Made by a program: the position numbers and the translations under genes
From: Vagococcus allomyrinae
GTDB lineage: Bacteria; Bacillota; Bacilli; Lactobacillales; Vagococcaceae
Assembly (NCBI RefSeq): GCF_017829975.1
Contig: NZ_JAEEGA010000028.1
Span: 1 to 40,194 of the forward strand
Length of the DNA stretch: 40,194 nucleotides
Direction of reading: 5' to 3'
The notes under the pieces: model-generated
Database searches by the model: none
Told to the model about the DNA's origin: nothing
Seen by the model: only the letters and a program-made list of their open reading frames with translations
Shown here: positions 1-7,916 of the stretch, piece by piece
Numbering within the stretch: the stretch's first letter is position 1
Layout of the letters: each line of letters begins with the position of its first letter

Positions 1-1075
1 TTTTTCCCGAACGCTGGCCAGCATTGCCCAACAAACCCACTTGCCAGATGTGGTTTACATTATTGAAGATGGCTCAAAACCTGATTATGCGATGACTGAA
101 TTGGTTCATGAATGGCGAACGACGGTGCCTTTTAAGGTGCTCTACAAATATGTCCCCAATGCTGGTAAGCGGGTGGCGCAAAGTCATGCTTTTCGAGACT
201 ATCAAGATCGGACAGATTTATTTTTAACAATTGACAGCGACACGGTTCTCGATAAACGTGCCATTGAAGAAAGCCTGATTCCCTTTGCCGATGAGCAAGT
301 CATGTCAGTGGCGGGGCTGTTGTTATCTATGAATGTGGATAAACCCTTGTCCAAGTTACTAAGCGTGAGCTTTCCTACTTCTTTTACAAATGGTCGTGCT
401 TGTGCTTCGTGGTTCAACTCTGTTTCAGTCAGTTGTGGTGGCTTGGCTACTTACCGAGCCAGTGTGATTAAAGCTCATCTCGATCACTACCTGAATCAAA
501 TCGTCTTCGGACAGCGGGCCATGTTTGGCGATGACCGGATGTTGACCCATTATGCCGCTCTTATGGGCAAAACGGTTTACCAAGAAAGCTCTATCGGTTA
601 CACGTTGATGCCGGAAAACCTCAGTCATTTAACTCGCCAACGGGTTCGCTGGTGGAAAAGTTTTTGGTGGGGAGGGATGTTTCTTGTCAGACAGCACAGC
701 CCTCGCTACATGATCTGGTGGATTATTGTGGCCCAGTATATTTCACAAGTCCTTTATGCCGTCGTTTTTCCAGTTATTTTGATCATCACGCCACTTAAGA
801 ATGGCGCCTTTCCTTGGGTAATTTTGCTTTATATGATTGGCTTAGGTGTGATGCGGTCGATTCGGTTACTGGGCATTAAACAAGCTGATGGTCATGCCTA
901 CTTACCGGTTTGGCGCTTTCTGATCCGGGTGTCGTTCTCTACTATGTTAAACATCTATCTCTGTACCTTACTTTCCTATTACAGCTTCTTTATGATGTGG
1001 CAGGTAACGGGCTGGGGGACACGAAATAAGGTGGAAGTGTCTTTGAAAAAAACGGAAACTGAACCTACCTCATAA
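1..1075 (+). CDS. Processive family 2 glycosyltransferase, membrane-bound (5' end outside window)
   Basis: The reading frame is open to the left edge (frame of base 2), so the true start lies upstream. The visible part has the core of a processive GT2 polysaccharide synthase: a leading EDGS motif, a DSD metal/UDP-binding triad (near base 235), GDDR (near 530) and QRVRWW (near 640). Three or four membrane segments follow and the tail carries WGTR. The SCGGLATYR and WGTR motifs resemble hyaluronan/NodC/chitin synthases, which polymerise UDP-sugars at the membrane and extrude the chain. The polymer made here cannot be read from the fragment. A TAA stop is followed by a strong hairpin shared with the convergent operon. 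Confidence 0.8.
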   Translation, partial: FSRTLASIAQQTHLPDVVYIIEDGSKPDYAMTELVHEWRTTVPFKVLYKYVPNAGKRVAQSHAFRDYQDRTDLFLTIDSDTVLDKRAIEESLIPFADEQVMSVAGLLLSMNVDKPLSKLLSVSFPTSFTNGRACASWFNSVSVSCGGLATYRASVIKAHLDHYLNQIVFGQRAMFGDDRMLTHYAALMGKTVYQESSIGYTLMPENLSHLTRQRVRWWKSFWWGGMFLVRQHSPRYMIWWIIVAQYISQVLYAVVFPVILIITPLKNGAFPWVILLYMIGLGVMRSIRLLGIKQADGHAYLPVWRFLIRVSFSTMLNIYLCTLLSYYSFFMMWQVTGWGTRNKVEVSLKKTETEPTS

Positions 1076-1098
1076 TTAATTAAGTTTTTTTATCAGAA

Positions 1099-1145
1099 AA
1101 GACCACCTAAAAGTTAGTGCCAAATGCTAACTTTTAGGTGGTCTT
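1099..1145 (-). terminator. Intrinsic terminator of the nucleoside operon
   Basis: A 17-bp perfect inverted repeat (1101-1117 and 1127-1143, 9-nt loop), extended by A/T pairs, lies between convergent genes. On the minus strand it is followed by TTTTCTGATAAAAAAAC, so it best serves the ribokinase operon. It may also stop the glycosyltransferase transcript. Confidence 0.8.
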
Positions 1146-1176
1146 AAGTGTGAAAAATGACAATCATAAGGAAGAG

Positions 1177-2088
1177 CTATTTCCCGTTTTTTCTGGCGCT
1201 ATCAAGCAGTTCCTTAGTAGGCATACCTACTTGAGCTCCCAGCTTTTCGACCGATAAGGAAGCTCCGATGGCCGCCAGTTCGACAGCTTCCAAAAGGTCT
1301 GCCCCTTGAGCCAAATAAGCAGCTAAAATCCCATTAAAGGTATCCCCAGCTCCTGTCGTGTCCTGAACGGTGACTTTATGGGCAGGAATGGTTTTAACTT
1401 GCTGGTTAACCACTAGTGAAACGCCCAAGGCGCCTCTTGTAACGATTAATTGTGTGGTTAATAGGTCTGAGAGAAAAAGTAAATCCGTTTCAACGTCTCC
1501 TGGTTCCCGAAAATGAGCCACCAGCTCAGCAAATTCCGTTTCATTTGGCGTCAGGTAATCCACATCGGCTAATAATTCCAACACCTCTTTTCGGTAAGGT
1601 GCTGGATTGAGGATCGTCAAACCTTGAGCGGCTTTCGTTAAGCGAAAGGCGGTTTTAAGGGCTTCGATGGGGATTTCCAGCTGTCCAAGAAGGACTTTTG
1701 TTGCTGTTAACAGCCCTTGCTGATTGTTAACATAGGAAACATCACACTGAGAATTCGCACCTGGGACCACAATAATCGTATTATCATCATGGGCTTGAGT
1801 GATGATGGCCGTTCCTGTGGGATAATCAGGCTCTACGTGGATGTGACTCAGATCCAAATGCTCCTTGGCCAATGTTGTCAGAATTTGGTCAGCGTGATCG
1901 TGGCCCACTTTTCCTAATAATATTGTCGAAATCCCTTGTCGGGCAGCGGCAACGGCTTGGTTGGCCCCTTTGCCACCGACAAAATACGCTAAGTCCTGCC
2001 CCATAATCGTTTCCCCTGCTTTAGGAAACCGTGGACTTGCGACAACAATGTCCAGATTAAGGCTGCCTAGTACAACCACTTCACTCAT
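1177..2088 (-). CDS. rbsK: Ribokinase (PfkB family)
   Basis: PfkB-family sugar kinase of about 303 residues that would phosphorylate ribose at O5 using ATP. It shows the N-terminal GSLNLDIVV strand, the substrate motif GGKGANQAVAAARQG, NPAPYR, and the C-terminal DTTGAGDTFNG anion hole with the catalytic Asp. I place the start at the ATG at 2088, 8 bp inside the end of the upstream hydrolase gene, because AGGTGGG lies correctly before it; an upstream in-frame ATG has no ribosome site. As last gene of the operon it would use ribose freed by the nucleoside hydrolase. Another PfkB specificity such as deoxyribose or a nucleoside is possible. Confidence 0.85.
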   Translation of the reverse strand: MSEVVVLGSLNLDIVVASPRFPKAGETIMGQDLAYFVGGKGANQAVAAARQGISTILLGKVGHDHADQILTTLAKEHLDLSHIHVEPDYPTGTAIITQAHDDNTIIVVPGANSQCDVSYVNNQQGLLTATKVLLGQLEIPIEALKTAFRLTKAAQGLTILNPAPYRKEVLELLADVDYLTPNETEFAELVAHFREPGDVETDLLFLSDLLTTQLIVTRGALGVSLVVNQQVKTIPAHKVTVQDTTGAGDTFNGILAAYLAQGADLLEAVELAAIGASLSVEKLGAQVGMPTKELLDSARKNGK

Positions 2089-3025
2089 TGTTTTCCCACC
2101 TTTCATCTAGTTTCGCTAAAGCCTGAATCAGCAGGTTAGCAAACCGTTCACGGCAAACCGTTTCTAACACTAGCGTATTTTTCTCCTTGTCGGTTACCAA
2201 ACGTTTATCCGCAAAGGTTTGCCCACGGCTGAGCCCTTCATTTGTCTCAACGTCTACAAAATAGTAGGTTCCACTAAACATATCAGGCTCCAATAAGTAT
2301 GCAACAGCGCATAAATCATGGATAGGGCTATTAATAAAGCCGAATTGCTGGCCTGACTGATGATAAAAATGCAGTAGTTCATAAGCTAAATGGCTAACTG
2401 GTCCCTTGTGCTGCAATTCATTAATTTCGCTTAAAAGAATTTCAGCTTTTTCGGTAACGTCAAGTCCCGACATAATGATCGGTAAACCAGAGTTAAAGAC
2501 GATCGACGCCGCTTCTGGATCCACATAACTATTAAATTCCGCTAGGGCTGTCACATTGCCATGACTGATACCGCCACCCATGAGACTAATTCCGGCTATT
2601 TTTGTCGTTAATTCGGGATAGGTTTTAAGCAATAACGCAATGTTCGTCAAAGGACCTAAGGCAACGATCATCACCGGTTGACTAGCTGCCAAAAGCTGCT
2701 CAGCCAGAAATGTTACAGCATTGTCCGAGACAAGGGGATAATCCTCACCAGCGAAATAAGGGCCATCCATACCACTTTTACCGTGGGCTTCGTCTGTAGG
2801 TTCGAGTTTTTTGATTAAAGGTCCCCCTTGACCTGAGGCTAGAGGGATCTCTGACTTAACAAAGGCCAAAATATTTTTGGCATTTTGGGTGACTTTTTCC
2901 AAGGTTTGGTTGCCACCGATGGTTGTAATACCGAGAATTTCCAGCTGCTCTTGATGAGCAATCGCCGTTAATATCGCCAAAGCATCATCATGCCCTGGAT
3001 CACAATCAATTAAAATAGGGATCAT
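2081..3025 (-). CDS. Inosine-uridine preferring nucleoside hydrolase
   Basis: A 314-residue enzyme of the calcium-dependent nucleoside hydrolase family (RihA/B/C, IunH), which cleaves ribonucleosides to free base and ribose in the cytoplasm. The start DCDPGHDDA is the family Ca/ribose-binding fingerprint. Other family features are ALGPLTNIALLL, the MGGG block, EFNSYVDPEAA and a C-terminal HDLCAVAYLL containing a conserved His-Asp. It overlaps the ATPase gene upstream by 4 bp (ATGA) and the ribokinase downstream by 8 bp, indicating translational coupling. Purine versus pyrimidine preference cannot be assigned. Confidence 0.9.
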   Translation of the reverse strand: MIPILIDCDPGHDDALAILTAIAHQEQLEILGITTIGGNQTLEKVTQNAKNILAFVKSEIPLASGQGGPLIKKLEPTDEAHGKSGMDGPYFAGEDYPLVSDNAVTFLAEQLLAASQPVMIVALGPLTNIALLLKTYPELTTKIAGISLMGGGISHGNVTALAEFNSYVDPEAASIVFNSGLPIIMSGLDVTEKAEILLSEINELQHKGPVSHLAYELLHFYHQSGQQFGFINSPIHDLCAVAYLLEPDMFSGTYYFVDVETNEGLSRGQTFADKRLVTDKEKNTLVLETVCRERFANLLIQALAKLDERWENNE

Positions 3026-3819
3026 TTAAAGCTCCTTTCCAACAACTCCTCGATCGTCATGACACCTGTTTTACCTAATAGTTTTGCTAACTGGCAGATA
3101 TAGGGTTGTTTTAAATTCGCCAGTTTCAATAGCTGCTCATCCCAGAAAATTTGTTCAGGAGAGCCGTCTTTTCGTTTGGCCTTATTAGCAAAGACAATCA
3201 CTCGTTTAAACTGACTGGCAACAAATTCCATATCGTGGGTGATCGTAATGACACTTTTCCCCTTCTGGGCCAACTGATCGATAATCTGTCCTAACAATTC
3301 TGTCGACTGACGATCTTGGCCGGCCGTAGGTTCATCTAAGATGATCACCTGAGGATCCATGGCGATCACAGCGGCAATTGTTACAAATTTCCGTTTGGAA
3401 TAAGGTAAGTTATAAGGGTGCTCTTTCAAGGACTCTGCCAACCCACAAAGTGCGGCTACTTCAACAACTCGCTGTTGGATTAGCTCTTTAGTCAGTTTTT
3501 GACTGACTAATCCATAGGCGATTTCTTTATAGATCGTCTCTTGAAAAATCTGATCATCAGGGTTCTGAAAGACATAGCCGACACTGCGAGAGATTTCGGC
3601 TGTCGTCGCCCCTTTCGCGGATCGTCCTTCAACAAGGACTTCTCCCTGCGTGGGTTTTAATAAACCGTTCATCAGTTTAACCGTCGTCGTTTTACCAGCA
3701 CCGTTTTGCCCAATAATCGCCACTGACTCACCTAGCTCAACCTTTAAACTCACATCCCTAACGGCTTCAAAACCGTTGGGATAGGTGTAAGAAACATTAG
3801 CTAATTCCAAGTAACTCAT
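3022..3819 (-). CDS. ECF transporter ATPase with degenerate signature motif
   Basis: A 265-residue cytoplasmic ATPase of the energy-coupling-factor type. Walker A is GQNGAGKTT (about residue 37), the Q-loop region is FQNPDDQIFQ, Walker B VIILDEPTAGQD and the switch His is in ITHD. The ABC signature that should read LSGGQ is LPYSKRK, while its partner ATPase has a normal LSGGQKQR. In the heterodimer this would leave one composite ATP site without a canonical signature. The start ATG directly abuts the stop of the partner gene, and the end overlaps the hydrolase gene by 4 bp. Confidence 0.85.
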   Translation of the reverse strand: MSYLELANVSYTYPNGFEAVRDVSLKVELGESVAIIGQNGAGKTTTVKLMNGLLKPTQGEVLVEGRSAKGATTAEISRSVGYVFQNPDDQIFQETIYKEIAYGLVSQKLTKELIQQRVVEVAALCGLAESLKEHPYNLPYSKRKFVTIAAVIAMDPQVIILDEPTAGQDRQSTELLGQIIDQLAQKGKSVITITHDMEFVASQFKRVIVFANKAKRKDGSPEQIFWDEQLLKLANLKQPYICQLAKLLGKTGVMTIEELLERSFK

Positions 3820-4662
3820 TTAGTCCACCTCCTGTAATAAACCGTAAGCTTCTGTCAAGGTTAAAGGCAGTCGGTCGATCTTCACTTTATTTTCAGCGAC
3901 AGCTTTTAAAAAGAACTGAGTGACCTGAGGTAGTTGCCCACCTAGTTTCAACACTTCCGGATTAGTCAGGACCTCTTTAACGGTCCCCGCCAAGGCCAGC
4001 TTGCCTCCTTCTAGCAAAAGGATAGCATCACAATATTCTGCCAATAAATCAACTTTATGTTCCACTAAGATAATGGTTTTGCCTTGTTTTTTTAACAGTT
4101 GAACAATCTCAAAAATTTCTTCGGTACTCTGGGGGTCTAACTGAGAAGTCGGTTCGTCTAAAATCATAATTTCAGGGTCTAAGGCGACAATCGAGGCCAA
4201 AGCGACTCGCTGCTTTTGACCTCCAGAAAGCTCAAAGGGATGTTTGTTCTGCAAGTCTGTCAGCTTAAACAGCTGGATTAATTCCGCGACTTTTTGAATC
4301 ATCTGCTGACGAGGAACCCCTAAGTTTTCCATGCCGTAGGCGATTTCTTCGTAGACCGTCTCCTTGACTCCCGACATTTGGGTAAAAGGATTTTGAAAGG
4401 AGTAGCCTACAACTGAGGCTAGCTCGCCTGCCTCATACGCTTCGATGGCTTGACCGTTGATGATCACCTCTCCCTGTATATCTCCTTGATAAATACTGGG
4501 AATAAAGCCACGCATAATATTACACAAAGTTGTTTTTCCTGATTCATTATTTCCGATTAAGCCGTAAACCTTACCTGATTCTATTTCGACAGAAAGGTCT
4601 TTAATAACTGGTTCCGTCTCTAAGGGGTAAGTATAGGTGATATTTCGTAATGTCAAACTCAT
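3820..4662 (-). CDS. ECF transporter ATPase (canonical partner)
   Basis: A 280-residue ABC ATPase with Walker A GNNESGKTT, Q-loop FQNPFTQMSG, signature LSGGQKQR, Walker B IMILDEPTSQLDPQ and switch LVEHK. It pairs with the other ATPase to form the energising module of an ECF importer together with the T subunit. The ATG overlaps the end of the T-component gene by 4 bp. Having a private ATPase pair beside the S gene marks this as a dedicated (group I) system rather than one using the shared EcfAA'T module. Confidence 0.88.
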   Translation of the reverse strand: MSLTLRNITYTYPLETEPVIKDLSVEIESGKVYGLIGNNESGKTTLCNIMRGFIPSIYQGDIQGEVIINGQAIEAYEAGELASVVGYSFQNPFTQMSGVKETVYEEIAYGMENLGVPRQQMIQKVAELIQLFKLTDLQNKHPFELSGGQKQRVALASIVALDPEIMILDEPTSQLDPQSTEEIFEIVQLLKKQGKTIILVEHKVDLLAEYCDAILLLEGGKLALAGTVKEVLTNPEVLKLGGQLPQVTQFFLKAVAENKVKIDRLPLTLTEAYGLLQEVD

Positions 4663-5399
4663 TTAACAAACCTCCAGCCTATCAGCGCGACCACTATCAG
4701 CAAACAGCCCCCTAGGACTAAGTAGTCGGCCTTAGTTTTTGTTAATTCATAAATGGATGTCTTTTGCTTTTTTGAAGAAAAGGCGCGTGATTCCAAGGTC
4801 AACACTTTTTCTTCCGTTTGTTGAATCGATGATAGCACCAAAGGCCCAATCATAGGAACAAATGATTTGATTCTAATCAGCAGTGACCCTTCCATCTCCA
4901 CGCCCCGCGACTTCTGCGCGTCGGTAATGGTTTGCGAAAGCATGGACATCTGAGGAACTAACTGAATGGTTGACGCCACGACAAAGGTCACCTTCTTGGG
5001 AACTCCTGATTTTTCCAAAGCATAATTAATGTCTTTAGTGCTGGTCACCTGGAAAAAGTAAATAATCGCCGAACTGATGCCGACAATTTTTGACGTCATC
5101 AAAAGGCTATTTTGAAAGCCACTTTCTGAATAACTAAAAATCCACCACCAAGACTGAGAATCTTCATTTTTCACGATCAACACTTGTATCACAAAGATAA
5201 ACAGCACAATGATCAAAATCGATTTCAGAAAGACTGAGATAAAGTTTCCTGCGGTCTTTGAGATAAAACTTAAGCCGATTATCAGTGGCAATACCCCATA
5301 TTGAAGGGCGTATCCTGATGAAAACATACAGGTTAAAACGATTACTAGTAGACAGAAAAACTTCGTTGATGGGTATAACCTGCCAATCCTAGTTTCCAT
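4659..5399 (-). CDS. ECF transporter transmembrane coupling component (EcfT)
   Basis: A 246-residue integral membrane protein with several hydrophobic segments in the N-terminal two thirds and two charged cytoplasmic coupling motifs. KSRGVEMEG and ESRAFSSKK correspond to the Ala-Arg-Gly-type motifs with which EcfT grips both ATPases. It overlaps the S-component gene upstream by 11 bp and the ATPase gene downstream by 4 bp. It transmits ATP-driven movement to the substrate-binding S subunit. Confidence 0.85.
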   Translation of the reverse strand: METRIGRLYPSTKFFCLLVIVLTCMFSSGYALQYGVLPLIIGLSFISKTAGNFISVFLKSILIIVLFIFVIQVLIVKNEDSQSWWWIFSYSESGFQNSLLMTSKIVGISSAIIYFFQVTSTKDINYALEKSGVPKKVTFVVASTIQLVPQMSMLSQTITDAQKSRGVEMEGSLLIRIKSFVPMIGPLVLSSIQQTEEKVLTLESRAFSSKKQKTSIYELTKTKADYLVLGGCLLIVVALIGWRFVK

Positions 5400-6000
5400 G
5401 AGTCAGCACTCCCTTCTTAACATAAGGTGCGCCATAGTTTAATTTCACTAAGAAACGATCGGGAATTCGTCTGACAATCACCCAACTAATGGCAAAATTA
5501 ATAATGGTGTTAATCGTTCCAGAAATCAGGTTGGTGGACATGACCGAGTTCCACAGTTCTTTGCCCGCAGCCAAAAAGGTGGCTGTGATTAAATCCGTTC
5601 CCGCTCCCGTAACGCCTCCAAACATAAAGACGGTCACAACGGCCGCCATGGCAGCAGAGACGACTGATAAAATAGCGCAGCCGATGACGACTCCCACCAG
5701 ATTGGTATAAAATTTCCCTTTGGAAAGATAGCCTGAAATAAAGCCCACTCCCATGGACACCACGCCATAAGCAATGGCAATCGGATTAAGCATGCCACTG
5801 ACAACATTGCCTAATAACCCTGTCAGTGCACCAATCCAAGGTCCCGCTATCATCGAGACCATGATCGTGCCAATCATGTCAATAAAGACTGGCAATTTTA
5901 AAATAGATGATAACTGATACCCTACCACATTCAATGAGACCCCGACTGGGATTAACAATAAAGCAATCAAAGGAAAGTCGTATTTTATTCCTCTTTTCAT
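5389..6000 (-). CDS. ECF transporter substrate-binding (S) component
   Basis: A 203-residue very hydrophobic protein with about six predicted membrane segments, first gene of the operon and translated from an ATG behind AGGAGG. Size, topology and position before EcfT and two ATPases fit an ECF S component, the membrane subunit that captures the substrate. Co-transcription with nucleoside hydrolase and ribokinase suggests nucleosides or ribosides as substrate; that is inference from context, not from a known binding motif. Confidence 0.75.
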   Translation of the reverse strand: MKRGIKYDFPLIALLLIPVGVSLNVVGYQLSSILKLPVFIDMIGTIMVSMIAGPWIGALTGLLGNVVSGMLNPIAIAYGVVSMGVGFISGYLSKGKFYTNLVGVVIGCAILSVVSAAMAAVVTVFMFGGVTGAGTDLITATFLAAGKELWNSVMSTNLISGTINTIINFAISWVIVRRIPDRFLVKLNYGAPYVKKGVLTHGN

Positions 6001-6018
6001 CTAATGAACCTCCTATTC

Positions 6019-6101
6019 ATGAATCGCTTTCATTTCAATTAACAAGCTTGTTAGCACTCATTATAAAAGCATTTCAGACACAAAGAAAAGGACAGATGTC
6101 C
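6019..6101 (-). promoter_or_regulatory. Promoter and dyad operators of the nucleoside operon
   Basis: On the minus strand a TATAAT box lies at 6065-6060. A perfect 12-bp palindrome, AACAAGCTTGTT (6041-6052), starts just downstream, about +1 to +12. GGACA-N2-TGTCC (6090-6101) sits upstream near the -35 area. A cre-like dyad ATGAAAGCGATTCAT (6019-6033) lies between the palindrome and the ribosome site. The leader of about 50 nt is too short for a riboswitch, so protein control by the neighbouring Crp-like regulator and/or CcpA is more likely. Confidence 0.5.
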
Positions 6102-6133
6102 GTATTCTAACCTAGTGACAACTATCCCTTAGT

Positions 6134-6829
6134 TTATATAATCAATCGTTTTTTCATTTTAGCATAGTGCTCCCTAGAGACTACCAATTGTTTCCCTTTC
6201 ACCAGAACTTCATCACTTTCCTTTAGCTTCTTGATACTTCGTCCCACCGTTCTGACACTGAGGCCTACTTGATTGGCAATTTCCTCATAGCTCATTTGAA
6301 CGACCAAGGTTGTTTTAGTGCGCGGATGCCAGTGCTGATCATAATAAGTAATGATAAACAAACGAACTCGATCGATTCCTGAATAAAAATAATAAATGCC
6401 ATCGTTGCCAGAACGTTGATACAAGTCATCAGCCAGCAAAAAAGTACTTTTTCTAATTAATTCCAAATGAGTCATAATCACTTCGTAGACGAGGGCCGAT
6501 GGTACTTTGACAACTTTCACATCTGTGAGGCAGGTAATGGTTGCCACATAACGTTCTTTGCGCCCTAATATTTCCAATAAACCTAGATTGCCATTTTTTT
6601 GATCCACTTGAAAATAGCGGTATTCATTGCCATCTTCATAGTGTCGCTGACCAATGGCGATGCCATCTAGCATAAAATAGACATATGCCGGAAAATCCCC
6701 TCTTTCCACCATGGTTTGTCCTGATTCGAATCGTAATACTTGCCCTTGATGTTCGATATAAGGTGCAATGTCTTCATAGTTCAATGTTGTTTGACTGCGG
6801 TACTTATCCCAAGCCTCTTGTAATGTCAT
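6134..6829 (-). CDS. Crp/Fnr-family transcriptional regulator (YeiL-like)
   Basis: About 231 residues. The N-terminal half is a cyclic-nucleotide-type beta-barrel sensor (GQTMVERGDFPAYVYFMLDG). A dimerisation helix follows, then a winged helix near the C-terminus with recognition segment SYEEIANQVGLSVRTVGRSI. I start at the ATG at 6829 because AGAAGGGGG precedes it; an earlier in-frame ATG at 6856 has no ribosome site. It lies directly upstream of the nucleoside operon in the same direction. In E. coli the related gene yeiL is next to the nucleoside hydrolase gene rihB, so a role in nucleoside control is a reasonable inference. The ligand is unknown. Confidence 0.8.
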   Translation of the reverse strand: MTLQEAWDKYRSQTTLNYEDIAPYIEHQGQVLRFESGQTMVERGDFPAYVYFMLDGIAIGQRHYEDGNEYRYFQVDQKNGNLGLLEILGRKERYVATITCLTDVKVVKVPSALVYEVIMTHLELIRKSTFLLADDLYQRSGNDGIYYFYSGIDRVRLFIITYYDQHWHPRTKTTLVVQMSYEEIANQVGLSVRTVGRSIKKLKESDEVLVKGKQLVVSREHYAKMKKRLII

Positions 6830-7202
6830 TTGCTTTCCCCCTTCTAACGCAAACATCCCTTAGTTTCTTTTTAGTTTACAGGAGCTTTTCTAATAATGCT
6901 AGTTAAGGGTATGAAAATAAGGGTAAATTTGAAACACAAATAACGCTATACTAGTGATAGCACAGCGTAATTATTAATTGATTTGCCAATTAGCTATCAA
7001 CCATAAAAAAGCAGTCTGTAAATCAGTATGTTCCCTTAAATCAGAAGCGAGTAGTCCTTCTATTAACTGGATCCTTTGGTTTTAGTAAGCTCTGTTTAGC
7101 GTAAGTTTTAACCACTGAATGCCTGCTCTTTTCACTATGATTCTACCTCATTAATAACATTACATGTCAGAGATTCATCAATAGTAAGGATCTCCAAGAA
7201 GG
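6830..7202. other. Gene-poor intergenic stretch
   Basis: No convincing coding region on either strand. It holds the upstream region of the Crp-like gene, with the direct repeat AAGGGTA at about 6906 and 6921. The 12-mer ATCCCTTAGTTT occurs at 6855-6866 and again just past the gene end at 6124-6135. I recognise nothing in the remainder (about 6970-7200). Confidence 0.4.
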
Positions 7203-7232
7203 TAAAAACGGGGTCTTCAACTTGTAGACTCC
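7203..7232 (-). terminator. Intrinsic terminator after the small membrane-protein pair
   Basis: On the minus strand an imperfect hairpin (7232-7210; GGAGTCT on one side, AGACCCC on the other, two mismatches) is followed directly by GTTTTTACC. It lies about 35 bp past the stop of the 115-residue membrane protein. Confidence 0.55.
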
Positions 7233-7266
7233 TGGCGAGTCGTCAGGGTTTTCTTTAGTACAATAA

Positions 7267-7614
7267 TCATTTTTCATTTTCCTTCTTTGCCTTATTTTCA
7301 AAATACGCATTCAGTATATAAATGAAAAGCACCATTACAATTGTTATTCCAATCTTCCGACCATCTATTTCATGGCTGGTCTTTTTCGGCATTGATCTGC
7401 TACTTGAAGGCCCAAAAGGCTCAAAAAACTCCAAAACAGCCAGCATTCCTGCAGTAAACAAAGTCAGCACAGTGTAAAGCATCCAATAAAGTAACTTTTT
7501 CATTCGAATAGAGATCTTTCCTATTTTGACCCCTTTCTCGATGACATAGTGCCCCCCCACATTGCCGAATAAAATTATAACAAAGGTGAGTATCAGTAAT
7601 ATATAAGGAATCAT
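7267..7614 (-). CDS. Small membrane protein of unknown function
   Basis: A 115-residue protein with three predicted membrane segments: the N-terminus (MIPYILLIL onward), a segment around residues 40-65, and one near residues 90-108. The tail is charged (KAKKENEK). The ATG at 7614 is chosen because GGAGG precedes it by 5 nt; the longer frame starting at 7665 overlaps the upstream mini-gene and lacks a site. Its N-terminus closely resembles the 32-residue product encoded just upstream. I do not recognise the family. Confidence 0.65.
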   Translation of the reverse strand: MIPYILLILTFVIILFGNVGGHYVIEKGVKIGKISIRMKKLLYWMLYTVLTLFTAGMLAVLEFFEPFGPSSSRSMPKKTSHEIDGRKIGITIVMVLFIYILNAYFENKAKKENEK

Positions 7615-7615
7615 G

Positions 7616-7714
7616 TCAACCTCCATTGTTAGTTTTTTCAAAAAAATAGAATAACGTTGCACCACTAACTAAACAGTAGCCAAAGACTAATATCAATAAT
7701 ATATAGAGCAACAT
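7616..7714 (-). CDS. 32-residue single-span membrane peptide, mini-paralog of the next gene
   Basis: A short frame with its own ribosome site (AGGAG, 6 nt before the ATG at 7714) ends in TGA one base before the next gene's ATG. The product begins MLLYILLILVFG, is almost wholly hydrophobic, and ends FYFFEKTNNGG. It aligns with the N-terminus of the downstream protein (MIPYILLILTFV ... YVIEK), suggesting a truncated tandem duplication. Tight coupling suggests both are made together. Function unknown. Confidence 0.6.
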   Translation of the reverse strand: MLLYILLILVFGYCLVSGATLFYFFEKTNNGG

Positions 7715-7747
7715 GTAGCACTCCTGACTTTCACACAATAAAAATAA

Positions 7748-7887
7748 ACTAGATACATCCTGTTAAATAATCAAACAGATAGTTCCATTGGATAATTCGC
7801 ATAATCATCCGCAAAGAGTGGTACTTTCAGCTTTTTTCTGGCTGAAAGTTTAACGGGAAAGGATGATTATTTAATGGGAACTATATA
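7748..7887 (-). repeat. MITE-like dispersed repeat, copy A
   Basis: A 140-bp copy of a family seen at least five times in this window. It reads outer end GATACATCCTGTTAAATAATC, inner end AGATAGTTCCATTGGATAAT, a central hairpin (CTTTCAGC / GCTGAAAG), and a right end TTAATGGGAACTATATA that mirrors the inner left end. It is nearly colinear with the reverse complement of copy B. No coding capacity. Confidence 0.75.
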
Positions 7888-7916
7888 TTACTACTTCTTC
7901 TCGATCACCTCTGACT

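Noticed and set aside
6001-6060. Riboswitch upstream of the ECF operon
   Set aside because: The predicted leader is only about 50 nt and shows a protein-type palindrome, not a riboswitch fold.
6124-6866. 12-mer ATCCCTTAGTTT repeated at both ends of the Crp-like gene
   Set aside because: Not a palindrome and only two copies, one downstream of the gene; could be chance in AT-rich DNA.
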